From: Novacetimonas hansenii JCM 7643
GTDB taxonomy: Bacteria > Pseudomonadota > Alphaproteobacteria > Acetobacterales > Acetobacteraceae
Assembly (NCBI RefSeq): GCF_000964405.1
Contig: NZ_BANE01000105.1
Coordinates: 1 to 32,487 of the forward strand
Direction of reading: 5' to 3'
DNA: 32,487 nucleotides
Below, piece after piece: positions 1 through 6,240 of this stretch (position 1 is the stretch's first letter; every line of letters begins with the position of its first letter). The notes below the pieces were generated by a model, which had not been told where the DNA came from, did not search any database, and worked only from the letters and a program-made list of their open reading frames with translations. The position numbers were made by a program, and so were the translations under genes.

Positions 1-67
1 GAAAAAGCTTCACCAAAAACCTTTATAATTTCAGGATGTTATCACGCCTGACGTTTCAAACAGTCTC
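1..67 (+). repeat. MITE-like repeat, right end (copy 1, truncated by window start)
   Basis: The first 67 bases match the right half of the copy at 28101-28260 almost base for base, from the GAAAAAGC block through the ACCTTTATAATTTCAGGATG block. They end in TTTCAAACAGTCTC, the terminal inverted repeat of this family. The triplet TTA at 68-70 matches the duplicated target of copy 2. The left end lies outside the window, so length and target duplication cannot be confirmed here. No coding capacity is visible. Confidence 0.8.
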
Positions 68-270
68 TTATGGAAAGCCCTTCAAGGGCGGGAACGGTAA
101 TATTCTGGAATCATGAAGGCTGCTGCGGCCTTTTTGAAACATGCCACAGCCAGGAATTTTATTGGTGGGTGTTGCCTCGCTTGCCCTTGCCGTGGTGCAG
201 GCAGTGTGATGGCAAGGGCAGTCCCCTCATGCCAGACAGGCAAAAGCCAGCGATTGCCAGGGTGATGCGG

Positions 271-290
271 CCTGATGACATGTCATCAGG
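271..290. other. 20-bp perfect palindrome downstream of bamE
   Basis: Positions 271-280 (CCTGATGACA) are the exact reverse complement of 281-290 (TGTCATCAGG), with no spacer. It lies about 55 bp past the bamE stop. A second perfect hairpin sits between it and the gene: TGCCATG at 310-316 pairs with CATGGCA at 323-329. Neither has a following T-run on the bamE strand, so they are weak terminator candidates. The zero-spacer palindrome looks more like a protein-binding site or cruciform. The rest of 71-344 holds no gene I can support. Confidence 0.6.
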
Positions 291-344
291 AAATTGTCCC
301 GGACCATCATGCCATGTGGGGCCATGGCAAAAGGCCCGTCAGGC

Positions 345-914
345 TCAGGGAAGCGTGTTCCCCTGCCCACCATGGCCCGGACCACCGTTCATGCTGTTCA
401 TCGGGCCAGTACTGCCGCCATAGGTGCTGGTCATCTGGCTCATTGGGTTATAACGGCCCACATTGCCAAGGATCTGCTGCATGATGTTGATCTTGGTGCC
501 CGGCGTCGGGGTCTTGCCCATCGCCATGCTGACATATCGCGCATCGTCCTTGTGCAGGGTCCGCAGGTTGCGAAGGATGCCACCTTCGTCAAACGTCAGG
601 ACTACGACCTGCTGCTTGTCGATGTGGGGGAAGCTGATCGGCGCAAGCGTCTGGCGCATCGAAATATAGATCCACGTATTGTCATCGAATGTCGCGCGGC
701 TGGTGGGGGAGCCAAGGAGGTCCATGACATCGGAACGTGAACTTTTGCCGGTCTTGAGCTGATTATAATCATCTGCCTGTACCAGGGAGCCGCGCTGGAT
801 CACGCTGGGCTTGAACGCGACGCATCCCGACAGCGACAGGCCAACCCCGATGACAGCGCATGAAAACAGGCGTAAGGAACGGGGGCGGGAAAAGATGTGC
901 TGCTCTGGCCTCAT
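345..914 (-). CDS. bamE: BamE/SmpA-type outer membrane assembly lipoprotein
   Basis: A 189-residue lipoprotein. A basic N-terminus and hydrophobic stretch (about residues 14-30) end in a lipobox Leu-Ser-Gly-Cys, with Cys31 as the expected lipidated residue. Residues about 40-130 match the SmpA/OmlA domain (GSLVQADDYNQLKTGKSSRSDVMDLLGSP-like start, then a beta-rich part with TWIYIS and VVVLTFDEGG). In proteobacteria BamE supports BamA/BamD in folding beta-barrel proteins at the outer membrane. The C-terminal 40 residues are Gly/Met/Ser/Asn-rich and extend past the domain. The ATG at 914 gives a complete signal peptide. The gene is divergent from yceD, the usual alphaproteobacterial neighbour, which supports the call. 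Confidence 0.88.
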   Translation of the reverse strand: MRPEQHIFSRPRSLRLFSCAVIGVGLSLSGCVAFKPSVIQRGSLVQADDYNQLKTGKSSRSDVMDLLGSPTSRATFDDNTWIYISMRQTLAPISFPHIDKQQVVVLTFDEGGILRNLRTLHKDDARYVSMAMGKTPTPGTKINIMQQILGNVGRYNPMSQMTSTYGGSTGPMNSMNGGPGHGGQGNTLP

Positions 915-1141
915 GATCGGATAAAGCGTCCTGGTAAGATGCTGCAGATAGACAGTCCGACCTTCCGGGTGCCTTATTGGTCAAATGAAGTCAATCGCAG
1001 ATCGGATGCAAGGCGGAAAAACACATCCCCTCCGCCAGGCCCCATCCGGGTAACCCGGGTAAGGGGCGCGCGGCATGCCCGTTGGACCGGCACATCCGCC
1101 CCGGCGGCGGCAGGCCGGAATTGCAGGAGAAGATACGAGCT

Positions 1142-1681
1142 ATGGACCCAGAATTTTCCCGTCGCGTCATGGTGGGACGTATTGCGTCCAAGGGGATGGA
1201 AACCTCCATCGAGGCCACGCCAGAGGAATGCAAGGCCCTTGCACGGCGTTTCGGAATCCCCGCGATCCGCGACCTTGCCTGCCGCTATCGCCTTGTGCCC
1301 GGCCCGCAGGGGGAGGTGATGGCCGAAGGGTGGCTGACGGCGCACGTCACGCAGGAATGTGTCGTCAGCCTTGAACCCTTTGACGATGCCATCGCCGAAT
1401 CCTTCACCGTGCGGTGCATCCCTGCCGAACGCTTTCGCGAGGATGACGAGGTCGATCCCTTCAGCATCGACGAGGTGCCCTATGAGCGCGAGGCCATCGA
1501 CCTTGGCGAACTCGCGGCGGAGGAGCTGTCCCTTGGCCTTGACCCGTATCCGCACAAGCCCGGCAGCACCATACCGGCTGACCTGCTCGATATAGAGGAA
1601 GACGAGGCGGCGGAAGACGCGGAGGAACCCCGGCGGCAGCCTTTCGCAGCCCTTGCCGAGCTGAAGAAAAAGCATAACTGA
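1142..1681 (+). CDS. yceD: YceD family protein (DUF177), 23S rRNA accumulation factor
   Basis: A 179-residue acidic protein of the DUF177/YceD family. It has the characteristic central segment around V-T-Q-E-C-V-V-S-L-E-P-F and an Asp/Glu-rich C-terminal half with DPFSIDEVPYE. YceD is encoded just before rpmF in most bacteria and is linked to 23S rRNA accumulation and ribosome assembly; its molecular activity is not firmly established. I chose the ATG at 1142, with AGGAG about 12 bp upstream, over a TTG 60 bp earlier that would add an unconserved Gly/Pro-rich extension. A further in-frame ATG (residue 10) is possible. The order yceD-rpmF-plsX-fabH is classical and strengthens the call. Confidence 0.85.
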   Translation: MDPEFSRRVMVGRIASKGMETSIEATPEECKALARRFGIPAIRDLACRYRLVPGPQGEVMAEGWLTAHVTQECVVSLEPFDDAIAESFTVRCIPAERFREDDEVDPFSIDEVPYEREAIDLGELAAEELSLGLDPYPHKPGSTIPADLLDIEEDEAAEDAEEPRRQPFAALAELKKKHN

Positions 1682-1737
1682 GGCGTAAAACCGCGTATCG
1701 GGGGGCAGGGACGCCAGGCGGATCGCAAGATCGTCTC

Positions 1738-1766
1738 TTGCGGAATGTCGGATCGTCTGCTAGAGC
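1738..1766 (+). promoter_or_regulatory. Candidate promoter for rpmF (TTGCGG-N17-TAGAGC)
   Basis: TTGCGG at 1738-1743 is followed after exactly 17 bp by TAGAGC at 1761-1766. With the preceding GC it reads GCTAGAGC, close to the alphaproteobacterial housekeeping -10 pattern GCTANAWC. It lies about 85 bp before the rpmF ATG and after the yceD stop, so rpmF could be transcribed independently of yceD. Predicted by eye; no transcript data. Confidence 0.5.
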
Positions 1767-1851
1767 GCCCCCCTCAATTGTTGATAACTGACCGGGTGAC
1801 GCCTCGCTGGCTTTACCGGGTTGTGATCCCAGATCGGAGGGGCCCAGGCCC

Positions 1852-2055
1852 ATGGCTGTACCTAAGAGAAAAACCTCGCCGTCCCGTCGTGGCATGCGTC
1901 GCAGCCATGCTGCGCTGCCCGTGCAGGCACATGCGGAATGCTCCAACTGCGGCGAACTGAAGCGCCCGCACCATGTCTGCAGCCACTGCGGACACTATGA
2001 CGGCCGCGAAGTCGCATCCGCCGGCAAGGCGCTGAAGACCGCCGTCCGCGCCTGA
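1852..2055 (+). CDS. rpmF: 50S ribosomal protein L32
   Basis: A 67-residue basic protein starting [19 protein letters not shown], the family signature. It carries a four-cysteine zinc-ribbon, Cys30-x2-Cys33 and Cys43-x2-Cys46 (CSNC, CSHC). This is the C+ form of L32, which implies zinc binding rather than the zinc-independent variant. L32 is a late-assembling large-subunit protein. A GGAGGGG ribosome site lies about 11 bp upstream of the ATG. The usual pairing with yceD upstream and plsX downstream holds; 169 bp of structured sequence separate it from plsX. Confidence 0.96.
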   Translation: MAVPKRKTSPSRRGMRRSHAALPVQAHAECSNCGELKRPHHVCSHCGHYDGREVASAGKALKTAVRA

Positions 2056-2091
2056 TATACGTTTCGACGCGGTTACCTGCCGGGACGGGAA

Positions 2092-2109
2092 GCGCCATTG
2101 ACATGGCGC
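2092..2109 (+). other. Perfect stem-loop between rpmF and plsX
   Basis: GCGCCAT (2092-2098) and ATGGCGC (2103-2109) form a 7-bp stem with a TGAC loop. Flanking GGGACGGGA-like and TCCCG...CCCGTCC sequences (about 2081-2142) could extend the structure outward. There is no T-run, so it is not a classical terminator. It could limit read-through from rpmF into plsX, stabilise the rpmF mRNA end, or act in the plsX leader. Confidence 0.45.
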
Positions 2110-2224
2110 GGGACAGCCACATATCGGCATCCCGCCCGTCCGGATCGCGCAGGGAAATGCTGCATGAAGGGGTTGTTCCCATTCGGCACTTGCGCGTTTT
2201 ACCTTCACCCGGCACAAGACGAGC

Positions 2225-3322
2225 ATGACCGAGACAGGTTCCTCTTTTTCCGCGACACAGTCCTATACTCTGGCCATTGATGGAATGGGTGGGGATGGTG
2301 GCCCGGAAGTCGTGGTGGCCGGACTGGCGATTGCCGCTGACCGGCATCCATCCGCCAAAATCCTTCTGATTGGTGACGAAAACAGGTTGCGCGCCCTTTT
2401 GGCGCAGCATCCCCGCGCCGCGGCGATTTGCACGATCCGCCCTGCCGGTTCCGCCATATCCATGGAAATGAAACCAACCGCCGCATTGCGGGTGCGCGAT
2501 TCCTCGCTGCGCCTATCGATGGACGCCGTCGCCAATGGCGAGGCAATGGGCGTGGTCTCCGCCGGCAACAGCGGCGCAATGCTGGCGCTGGCCAAGATCG
2601 TGATCAAGACCCTGCCCGGCATTTCGCGTCCCGCGATGGCGGCGATCAGCCCGACGACAAAGGGCGATGTGGTCATGCTTGACCTTGGCGCAAATGTTGC
2701 GTGTGACTGGCGGAACCTTGTCGAATTTGCCGTGATGGGCGAAGCCTTTGCCAAGGCGGTGCTGGGCCTGCCCGCGCCGACGATCGGACTGCTGAATGTC
2801 GGGTCGGAGGAGCTTAAGGGGGACGAGCGCCTGCGACAGGCTGCCGAAGTTCTGCGTGGCAGCCCGCTTGCGCGGCAGTTTCATGGTTTTGTCGAAGGAC
2901 ACGACATTACCGCTGGCACGACCGATGTGGTGGTGACGGACGGCTTTACCGGCAATGTCGCGCTCAAGACCGGCGAGGGCGCGCTGAAGATGGCCTTTAC
3001 CCTGTTGCGACAGGTCTTCAGTTCCGGCCTGCTGGGCAAGATCGGCTATCTGCTGGTGCGCCCGGGGCTGGAGCGGATGAAGGAATGGCTCGACCCGCGC
3101 CGGTATAATGGCGCGGTGTTCGTCGGGCTTAACGGTGTGGTGGTAAAATCGCATGGCGGCACTGACGCCGAGGGGTTTGCCTCGGCCGTGGATGTGGCGG
3201 TCGACATGGTCACGCACGATTTCAATGCCGGTATCCGTGACCAGCTTTCCCGCATGGGAAGCCTGACGGCCAGCAGGTTCAGTAACGAAAAGGAGCCGAC
3301 ACAGGCAGTTTCGGCTTCCTGA
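2225..3322 (+). CDS. plsX: Phosphate acyltransferase PlsX
   Basis: A 365-residue protein that makes acyl-phosphate from acyl-ACP and phosphate, the first step of PlsX/PlsY phospholipid synthesis at the membrane surface. The start of the domain reads AIDGMGGDGGPE (residues 17-28; usually D-A-M-G-G-D). Other family blocks are visible: VSAGNSGAMLALA, LDLGANVACD, NVGSEELKG, DVVVTDGFTGNVALK and GGTDAEGFASAVDVAV. The length fits the family. The ATG at 2225 adds about 15 residues before the domain and has only a weak purine-rich ribosome site, so the start is not certain. It directly precedes fabH, as in most bacteria, linking phospholipid and fatty acid initiation. Confidence 0.95.
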   Translation: MTETGSSFSATQSYTLAIDGMGGDGGPEVVVAGLAIAADRHPSAKILLIGDENRLRALLAQHPRAAAICTIRPAGSAISMEMKPTAALRVRDSSLRLSMDAVANGEAMGVVSAGNSGAMLALAKIVIKTLPGISRPAMAAISPTTKGDVVMLDLGANVACDWRNLVEFAVMGEAFAKAVLGLPAPTIGLLNVGSEELKGDERLRQAAEVLRGSPLARQFHGFVEGHDITAGTTDVVVTDGFTGNVALKTGEGALKMAFTLLRQVFSSGLLGKIGYLLVRPGLERMKEWLDPRRYNGAVFVGLNGVVVKSHGGTDAEGFASAVDVAVDMVTHDFNAGIRDQLSRMGSLTASRFSNEKEPTQAVSAS

Positions 3323-3404
3323 GTCGCTGCCGTGGGCAAGGGGGTACGCGCACCTGTCGGGCTGCGTGCATGACCCTGCTCCCAACAGGTTTGGACAGAC
3401 ACGC

Positions 3405-4373
3405 ATGAAGGCGAGACGCTCGCTGCTGAAGGGTTTTGGCGGCTACCTGCCGGACAGAATCGTGACCAACGATGAACTGGCCAGTCGGCTGGAAACTTCG
3501 GACGAGTGGATACGCGCCCGCACCGGCATCGCGCAGCGTCACCGCGCCGGGCCGGAGGATACCGCCGTCAGCATGGCGGCCCATGCAGGCAGGCAGGCGC
3601 TTGAATATGCCAATGCCAGCGCGGATGATGTGGACGCCATCATCGTCGCCACCAGCACGCCGGATCAGGCCTTTCCCTCAACCGCGGTGCGGGTGCAGGC
3701 CGAACTTGGCATCACCGGGGGCTTTGGCTTTGACATCGCGGCTGCGTGCTCGGGATTCATCTTTGCCCTGTCCACTGCCGACGCCCTGATTCGCAGCGGG
3801 CAGGCCCGGTCCGCCCTGGTGATCGGCAGCGAGGTCTATTCACGAATTCTTGATCCTGATGACCGCTCTACCTTTGTTCTGTTTGGGGATGGCGCGGGTG
3901 CGGTCTTCCTGCAGGCGACAGAGGAAAGCGGGACGCAGGGAATCGTATCCACGCACATGCATTCCGACGGCCGCTATGGCGACCTGTTATATGTGGATGG
4001 CGCAATCGGGCAGTCCGAAAAAAGCGCGCACCTGAAGATGCAGGGGCGCGATGTCTTCCGCCATGCGGTGGCCAAGCTGTCATCGTCGGTGGATGAGGTG
4101 CTGGCCGCCAACGGCCTGAAATACGAAGACGTTGCATGGCTGGTCCCGCATCAGGCGAACCTGCGGATCATTGATGGCGTTGCGCGCAAGTTGCAACTGC
4201 CGCCCGAACGGGTGGTGATTACGGTGGACCGTCATGCCAATACCTCTGCCGCCTCGATCCCACTGGCATTGAACGAAGCCGTGCGTGACGGACGGATTCG
4301 CAGCGGGGATCTGGTGCTGATGGAGGCACTGGGCGGTGGCCTGACATGGGGCTCTGCCCTGGCGCGGATCTGA
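3405..4373 (+). CDS. fabH: 3-oxoacyl-ACP synthase III (FabH)
   Basis: A 322-residue ketoacyl synthase that starts type II fatty acid synthesis by condensing acetyl-CoA with malonyl-ACP. The catalytic triad is visible as Cys115 (AAACSGF), His249 (VPHQANLRI) and Asn279 (HANTSAAS). The glycine-rich motif FGDGAGAVFL lies at 160-169, and the C-terminal EALGGGLTWGSALAR is typical. I chose the ATG at 3405, giving MKARRSLLKGFGGYLPDR as in the family, over an upstream GTG at 3366 that adds 13 unmatched residues. No strong Shine-Dalgarno is seen at either site. It lies 82 bp after plsX and is probably co-transcribed with it. Confidence 0.95.
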   Translation: MKARRSLLKGFGGYLPDRIVTNDELASRLETSDEWIRARTGIAQRHRAGPEDTAVSMAAHAGRQALEYANASADDVDAIIVATSTPDQAFPSTAVRVQAELGITGGFGFDIAAACSGFIFALSTADALIRSGQARSALVIGSEVYSRILDPDDRSTFVLFGDGAGAVFLQATEESGTQGIVSTHMHSDGRYGDLLYVDGAIGQSEKSAHLKMQGRDVFRHAVAKLSSSVDEVLAANGLKYEDVAWLVPHQANLRIIDGVARKLQLPPERVVITVDRHANTSAASIPLALNEAVRDGRIRSGDLVLMEALGGGLTWGSALARI

Positions 4374-4386
4374 CTGCCGCGCCTGT

Positions 4387-4404
4387 GTCCGCAGGCATGC
4401 GGAC
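4387..4404 (+). other. Perfect stem-loop after fabH
   Basis: GTCCGCA (4387-4393) pairs fully with TGCGGAC (4398-4404) around a GGCA loop, 14 bp past the fabH stop. It is followed by an A-rich rather than T-rich tract, so on the plus strand it is not a standard intrinsic terminator. It may protect or end the plsX-fabH transcript ahead of the separate ihfA promoter. Confidence 0.5.
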
Positions 4405-4437
4405 GCAAGAAAAAAACACACATGTCAACACATTGAA

Positions 4438-4466
4438 TTGACGCTGGCGGATGGCATGCATAACGT
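4438..4466 (+). promoter_or_regulatory. Candidate ihfA promoter placed for a leaderless transcript
   Basis: TTGACG at 4438-4443 is followed after 17 bp by TAACGT at 4461-4466, itself preceded by CA. The -10 match is modest. Starting 7 nt after the -10 would put +1 at or very near the A of the ihfA ATG (4473). The ATG has no Shine-Dalgarno: the preceding bases read CGTTGCTGC. The two observations together suggest leaderless translation, which is an inference. Confidence 0.4.
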
Positions 4467-4472
4467 TGCTGC

Positions 4473-4790
4473 ATGAGCACAGTGACCCGCGCCACTCTGG
4501 CAGAACAAATCTATAGTCAGGTTGGACTTTCACGTCATGAGTCCGCCGACATCCTTGAACACGTCCTGGAAAAAGTGGCCCATGCACTCGAGGCGGGGGA
4601 CACCGTAAAGATCAGCGGATTCGGTACGTTTTCCGTCCGCAAGAAGGGGCGACGGACGGGACGTAATCCCAAAACGGTGGTTGAGGTTCCGATTCTGCCG
4701 CGTTCCGTCCTGGTCTTCCGGCCCAGCCAGCTTTTGCGGGCGCATGTGAACGGTGATACCGGACATATGAATGCAGAGGACGACGAATGA
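4473..4790 (+). CDS. ihfA: Integration host factor subunit alpha
   Basis: A 105-residue DNA-bending protein of the HU/IHF family. The core is [22 protein letters not shown] (residues about 49-70), followed by the beta-arm and [17 protein letters not shown] plus the FRPSQ ending is the alpha-subunit pattern. IHF alpha pairs with IHF beta and bends DNA at specific sites in promoters, recombination and replication. The C-terminal tail ([13 protein letters not shown]) is short and acidic. The stop overlaps the start of the next gene (ATGA), implying coupled translation with the MerR-type protein, a common alphaproteobacterial arrangement. No ribosome binding site is visible. Confidence 0.93.
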   Translation: MSTVTRATLAEQIYSQVGLSRHESADILEHVLEKVAHALEAGDTVKISGFGTFSVRKKGRRTGRNPKTVVEVPILPRSVLVFRPSQLLRAHVNGDTGHMNAEDDE

Positions 4791-5731
4791 ATGTCCATGA
4801 CCCCGCGCACGGCGTCGTAAACGCCGCCACGGCCACACAGGCATCCACGCAGGACGCCCTGCCGATTTACGAAGTCGCACGGCAGCTTGGAATCGCGCAG
4901 CATGTCCTGAGGACATGGGAAAACCGCTTCCCGCAATTGCAGCCCATCCGGGGGCAGAGCGGGCGGCGTCTTTATCGCGCGGACGATGTGGACCTGCTGC
5001 GCCGCATTTCCGATATGCTGTATGTCCGCCACCTTTCGCTTGGGGAGGTGCAGCGAATCCTTGCCGGGGGTGAGGGGGCGCAGGACCGCGCCGATGCGGT
5101 GATGGCCCCCGCTGAAGCGCCCCGTGCTGCCTCTGACAATGTCGTGACATCCACTGCGGTCGAAATCACGGATGTGCAGGTGGAAGAGGTCGAGGCCGTT
5201 ATCGTCCGCGAGCAGGTGCAGGCAGCCCCGCCGGAGGCCCCGGTCGCCTGCGCCGCACCGCCCCCTGAAACGGTACCAGTGGCGGAAAACGATGCGTTGA
5301 TCGCACCTGTGTCGACCTCCGTCGCCGCCTCTGTCCCCGGGGATGTCGAGACGGCGCCTGCGATAGAGGCAGTAACGGTGCCGCCTGACCATACGCCCGT
5401 GGTGGAGCCTACCACATCGGTTGGGAGCCCACCCGTGCAGGGCGAGACACCGCCCCCCCTGATGAAGGCCCCGGTGGCACCGGTCGTCGAAGCGGCGGTG
5501 GGAGAATCCGAAGATGCTTTGCCCCCGATCGGGAGTGAGGCTGATCGCGCGGTGGGGGATGTCCCTGTCGGGCAGGCCCCGGTTGAGGAGGCGCAGGAGG
5601 AAGATCCGCCGCTGGAGCAGCTTGTGATGTTGGAGCTTGAGCGCCTGCGCTCGGAAAACGGGGTGCTGCGTGAGCATCTGCGTGGCGTTCTGGTCGAGCT
5701 TGAGGCCCTGCGGGAGATGGTGCCGGTCTGA
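4787..5731 (+). CDS. MerR-type transcriptional regulator with long disordered linker
   Basis: A 314-residue protein. Residues about 26-95 form a MerR winged helix-turn-helix ([21 protein letters not shown], then [16 protein letters not shown] and SLGEVQRIL). Residues about 100-275 are Pro/Ala/Val/Glu-rich low complexity without predictable fold. Residues about 278-314 are a heptad-rich Leu/Glu helix ([19 protein letters not shown]...), a likely dimerisation coiled coil. It lacks the effector-binding cysteines of metal sensors. A MerR gene of this kind is commonly coupled to ihfA in alphaproteobacteria; its targets are not known to me. The start overlaps the ihfA stop by 4 bp. Confidence 0.85.
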   Translation: MNVHDPAHGVVNAATATQASTQDALPIYEVARQLGIAQHVLRTWENRFPQLQPIRGQSGRRLYRADDVDLLRRISDMLYVRHLSLGEVQRILAGGEGAQDRADAVMAPAEAPRAASDNVVTSTAVEITDVQVEEVEAVIVREQVQAAPPEAPVACAAPPPETVPVAENDALIAPVSTSVAASVPGDVETAPAIEAVTVPPDHTPVVEPTTSVGSPPVQGETPPPLMKAPVAPVVEAAVGESEDALPPIGSEADRAVGDVPVGQAPVEEAQEEDPPLEQLVMLELERLRSENGVLREHLRGVLVELEALREMVPV

Positions 5732-5759
5732 AGATCATGCATCCCGCCAGAAGATCTTA

Positions 5760-5900
5760 GAGACTGTTTGAAAAGTCAGGCGCGATAACATACTGAAATG
5801 ATAAAGGTTTTTGCTGAAGCTTTTTCCAAAAAGCTTCGAAAGACGCCGCCTTTTTGAAAAAAGCCTGTTTTTTATCAATGAGTTGTTTTCAAACAGTCTC
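5760..5900 (-). repeat. MITE-like element, complete (copy 2)
   Basis: A 141-bp element with perfect 15-bp terminal inverted repeats, GAGACTGTTTGAAAA (5760-5774) and its complement (5886-5900). It is flanked on both sides by the direct triplet TTA (5757-5759 and 5901-5903), read as a target duplication. It is inverted relative to copies 1 and 3; its reverse complement shares the left-end CAACTC.TTGATAAAAAA and right-end ACCTTTAT.ATTTCAG.ATGTTAT blocks. An internal hairpin pairs GAAGCTTTTT (5816-5825) with AAAAAGCTTC (5828-5837). It encodes no transposase. The T-N-A duplication and end sequence suggest mobilisation by an IS1031-like IS5-family transposase, which is an inference. Confidence 0.85.
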
Positions 5901-5956
5901 TTATCGAACCCGGATATGACCTGCGCCTGTTTTTCAAGGCTGGGGGAAGGGGTGTG

Positions 5957-5998
5957 AAAGGGGCAGGAACTGTGATGGTCCTGCCCCTTTATGTTTTT
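5957..5998 (+). terminator. Intrinsic terminator of the ihfA-merR transcript
   Basis: AAAGGGGCAGGA (5957-5968) pairs perfectly with TCCTGCCCCTTT (5979-5990) around a 10-nt loop, and a T-rich run (ATGTTTTTAT) follows. This is a strong rho-independent terminator. The repeat at 5760-5900 separates it from the MerR gene stop at 5731, so it probably sat much closer to the gene before that insertion. Confidence 0.88.
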
Positions 5999-6034
5999 AT
6001 GGTCTTATTTTTGTAATTGAATGAAGAAGATGGC

Positions 6035-6063
6035 TTGCGGGCACCCGGCGGGCCTGCTACACG
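6035..6063 (+). promoter_or_regulatory. Candidate tRNA-Pro promoter (TTGCGG-N17-TACACG)
   Basis: TTGCGG at 6035-6040 and TACACG at 6058-6063 are separated by exactly 17 bp. With the preceding GC the -10 reads GCTACACG, near the GCTANAWC pattern. The predicted start, about 6070, leaves a short leader before the tRNA at 6083. The -35 hexamer is identical to the one proposed for rpmF. Confidence 0.55.
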
Positions 6064-6082
6064 ATGCGTCATCGCAGACAGG

Positions 6083-6156
6083 CGGGCAGTAGCGCAGCCT
6101 GGTAGCGCATCAGTCTGGGGGACTGGGGGTCGTGGGTTCGAATCCCGCCTGCCCGA
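6083..6156 (+). tRNA. tRNA-Pro (anticodon GGG)
   Basis: The sequence folds into a full cloverleaf. The acceptor stem CGGGCAG/CTGCCCG (6083-6089 with 6149-6155) gives C1-G72 with discriminator A73 at 6156, as expected for bacterial tRNA-Pro. The D stem is GCGC/GCGC. The anticodon stem TCAGT/ACTGG carries loop CTGGGGG with anticodon GGG at positions 34-36. The variable loop is GGGTC, and the T arm is GTGGG-TTCGAAT-CCCGC. The 3' CCA is not encoded. It would read CCC and CCU codons. A tRNA-Pro after the ihfA-merR block is a familiar alphaproteobacterial arrangement. Confidence 0.96.
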
Positions 6157-6240
6157 TATCCCTGTCTGCGATAAAAATCCTTAAAACATGGACTGTTCCG
6201 TGCCCTGATCTGGGGCACGTCAATGTGCATATGTCCGCGA

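Noticed and set aside
70-423. 117-codon frame at the window start
   Set aside because: It overlaps the bamE 3' end antisense and is Cys/Pro/Trp-rich with no motif.
4535-5742. Long antisense open frames (256 and 380 codons) opposite the ihfA-merR genes
   Set aside because: They mirror the GC-biased MerR linker; the Ser/Thr/Gly-rich product of one is typical of a reversed low-complexity region.
5740-6156. tRNA-Pro as the attachment site of an integrated element
   Set aside because: No integrase gene, no duplicated tRNA 3' end and only core genes on either side.
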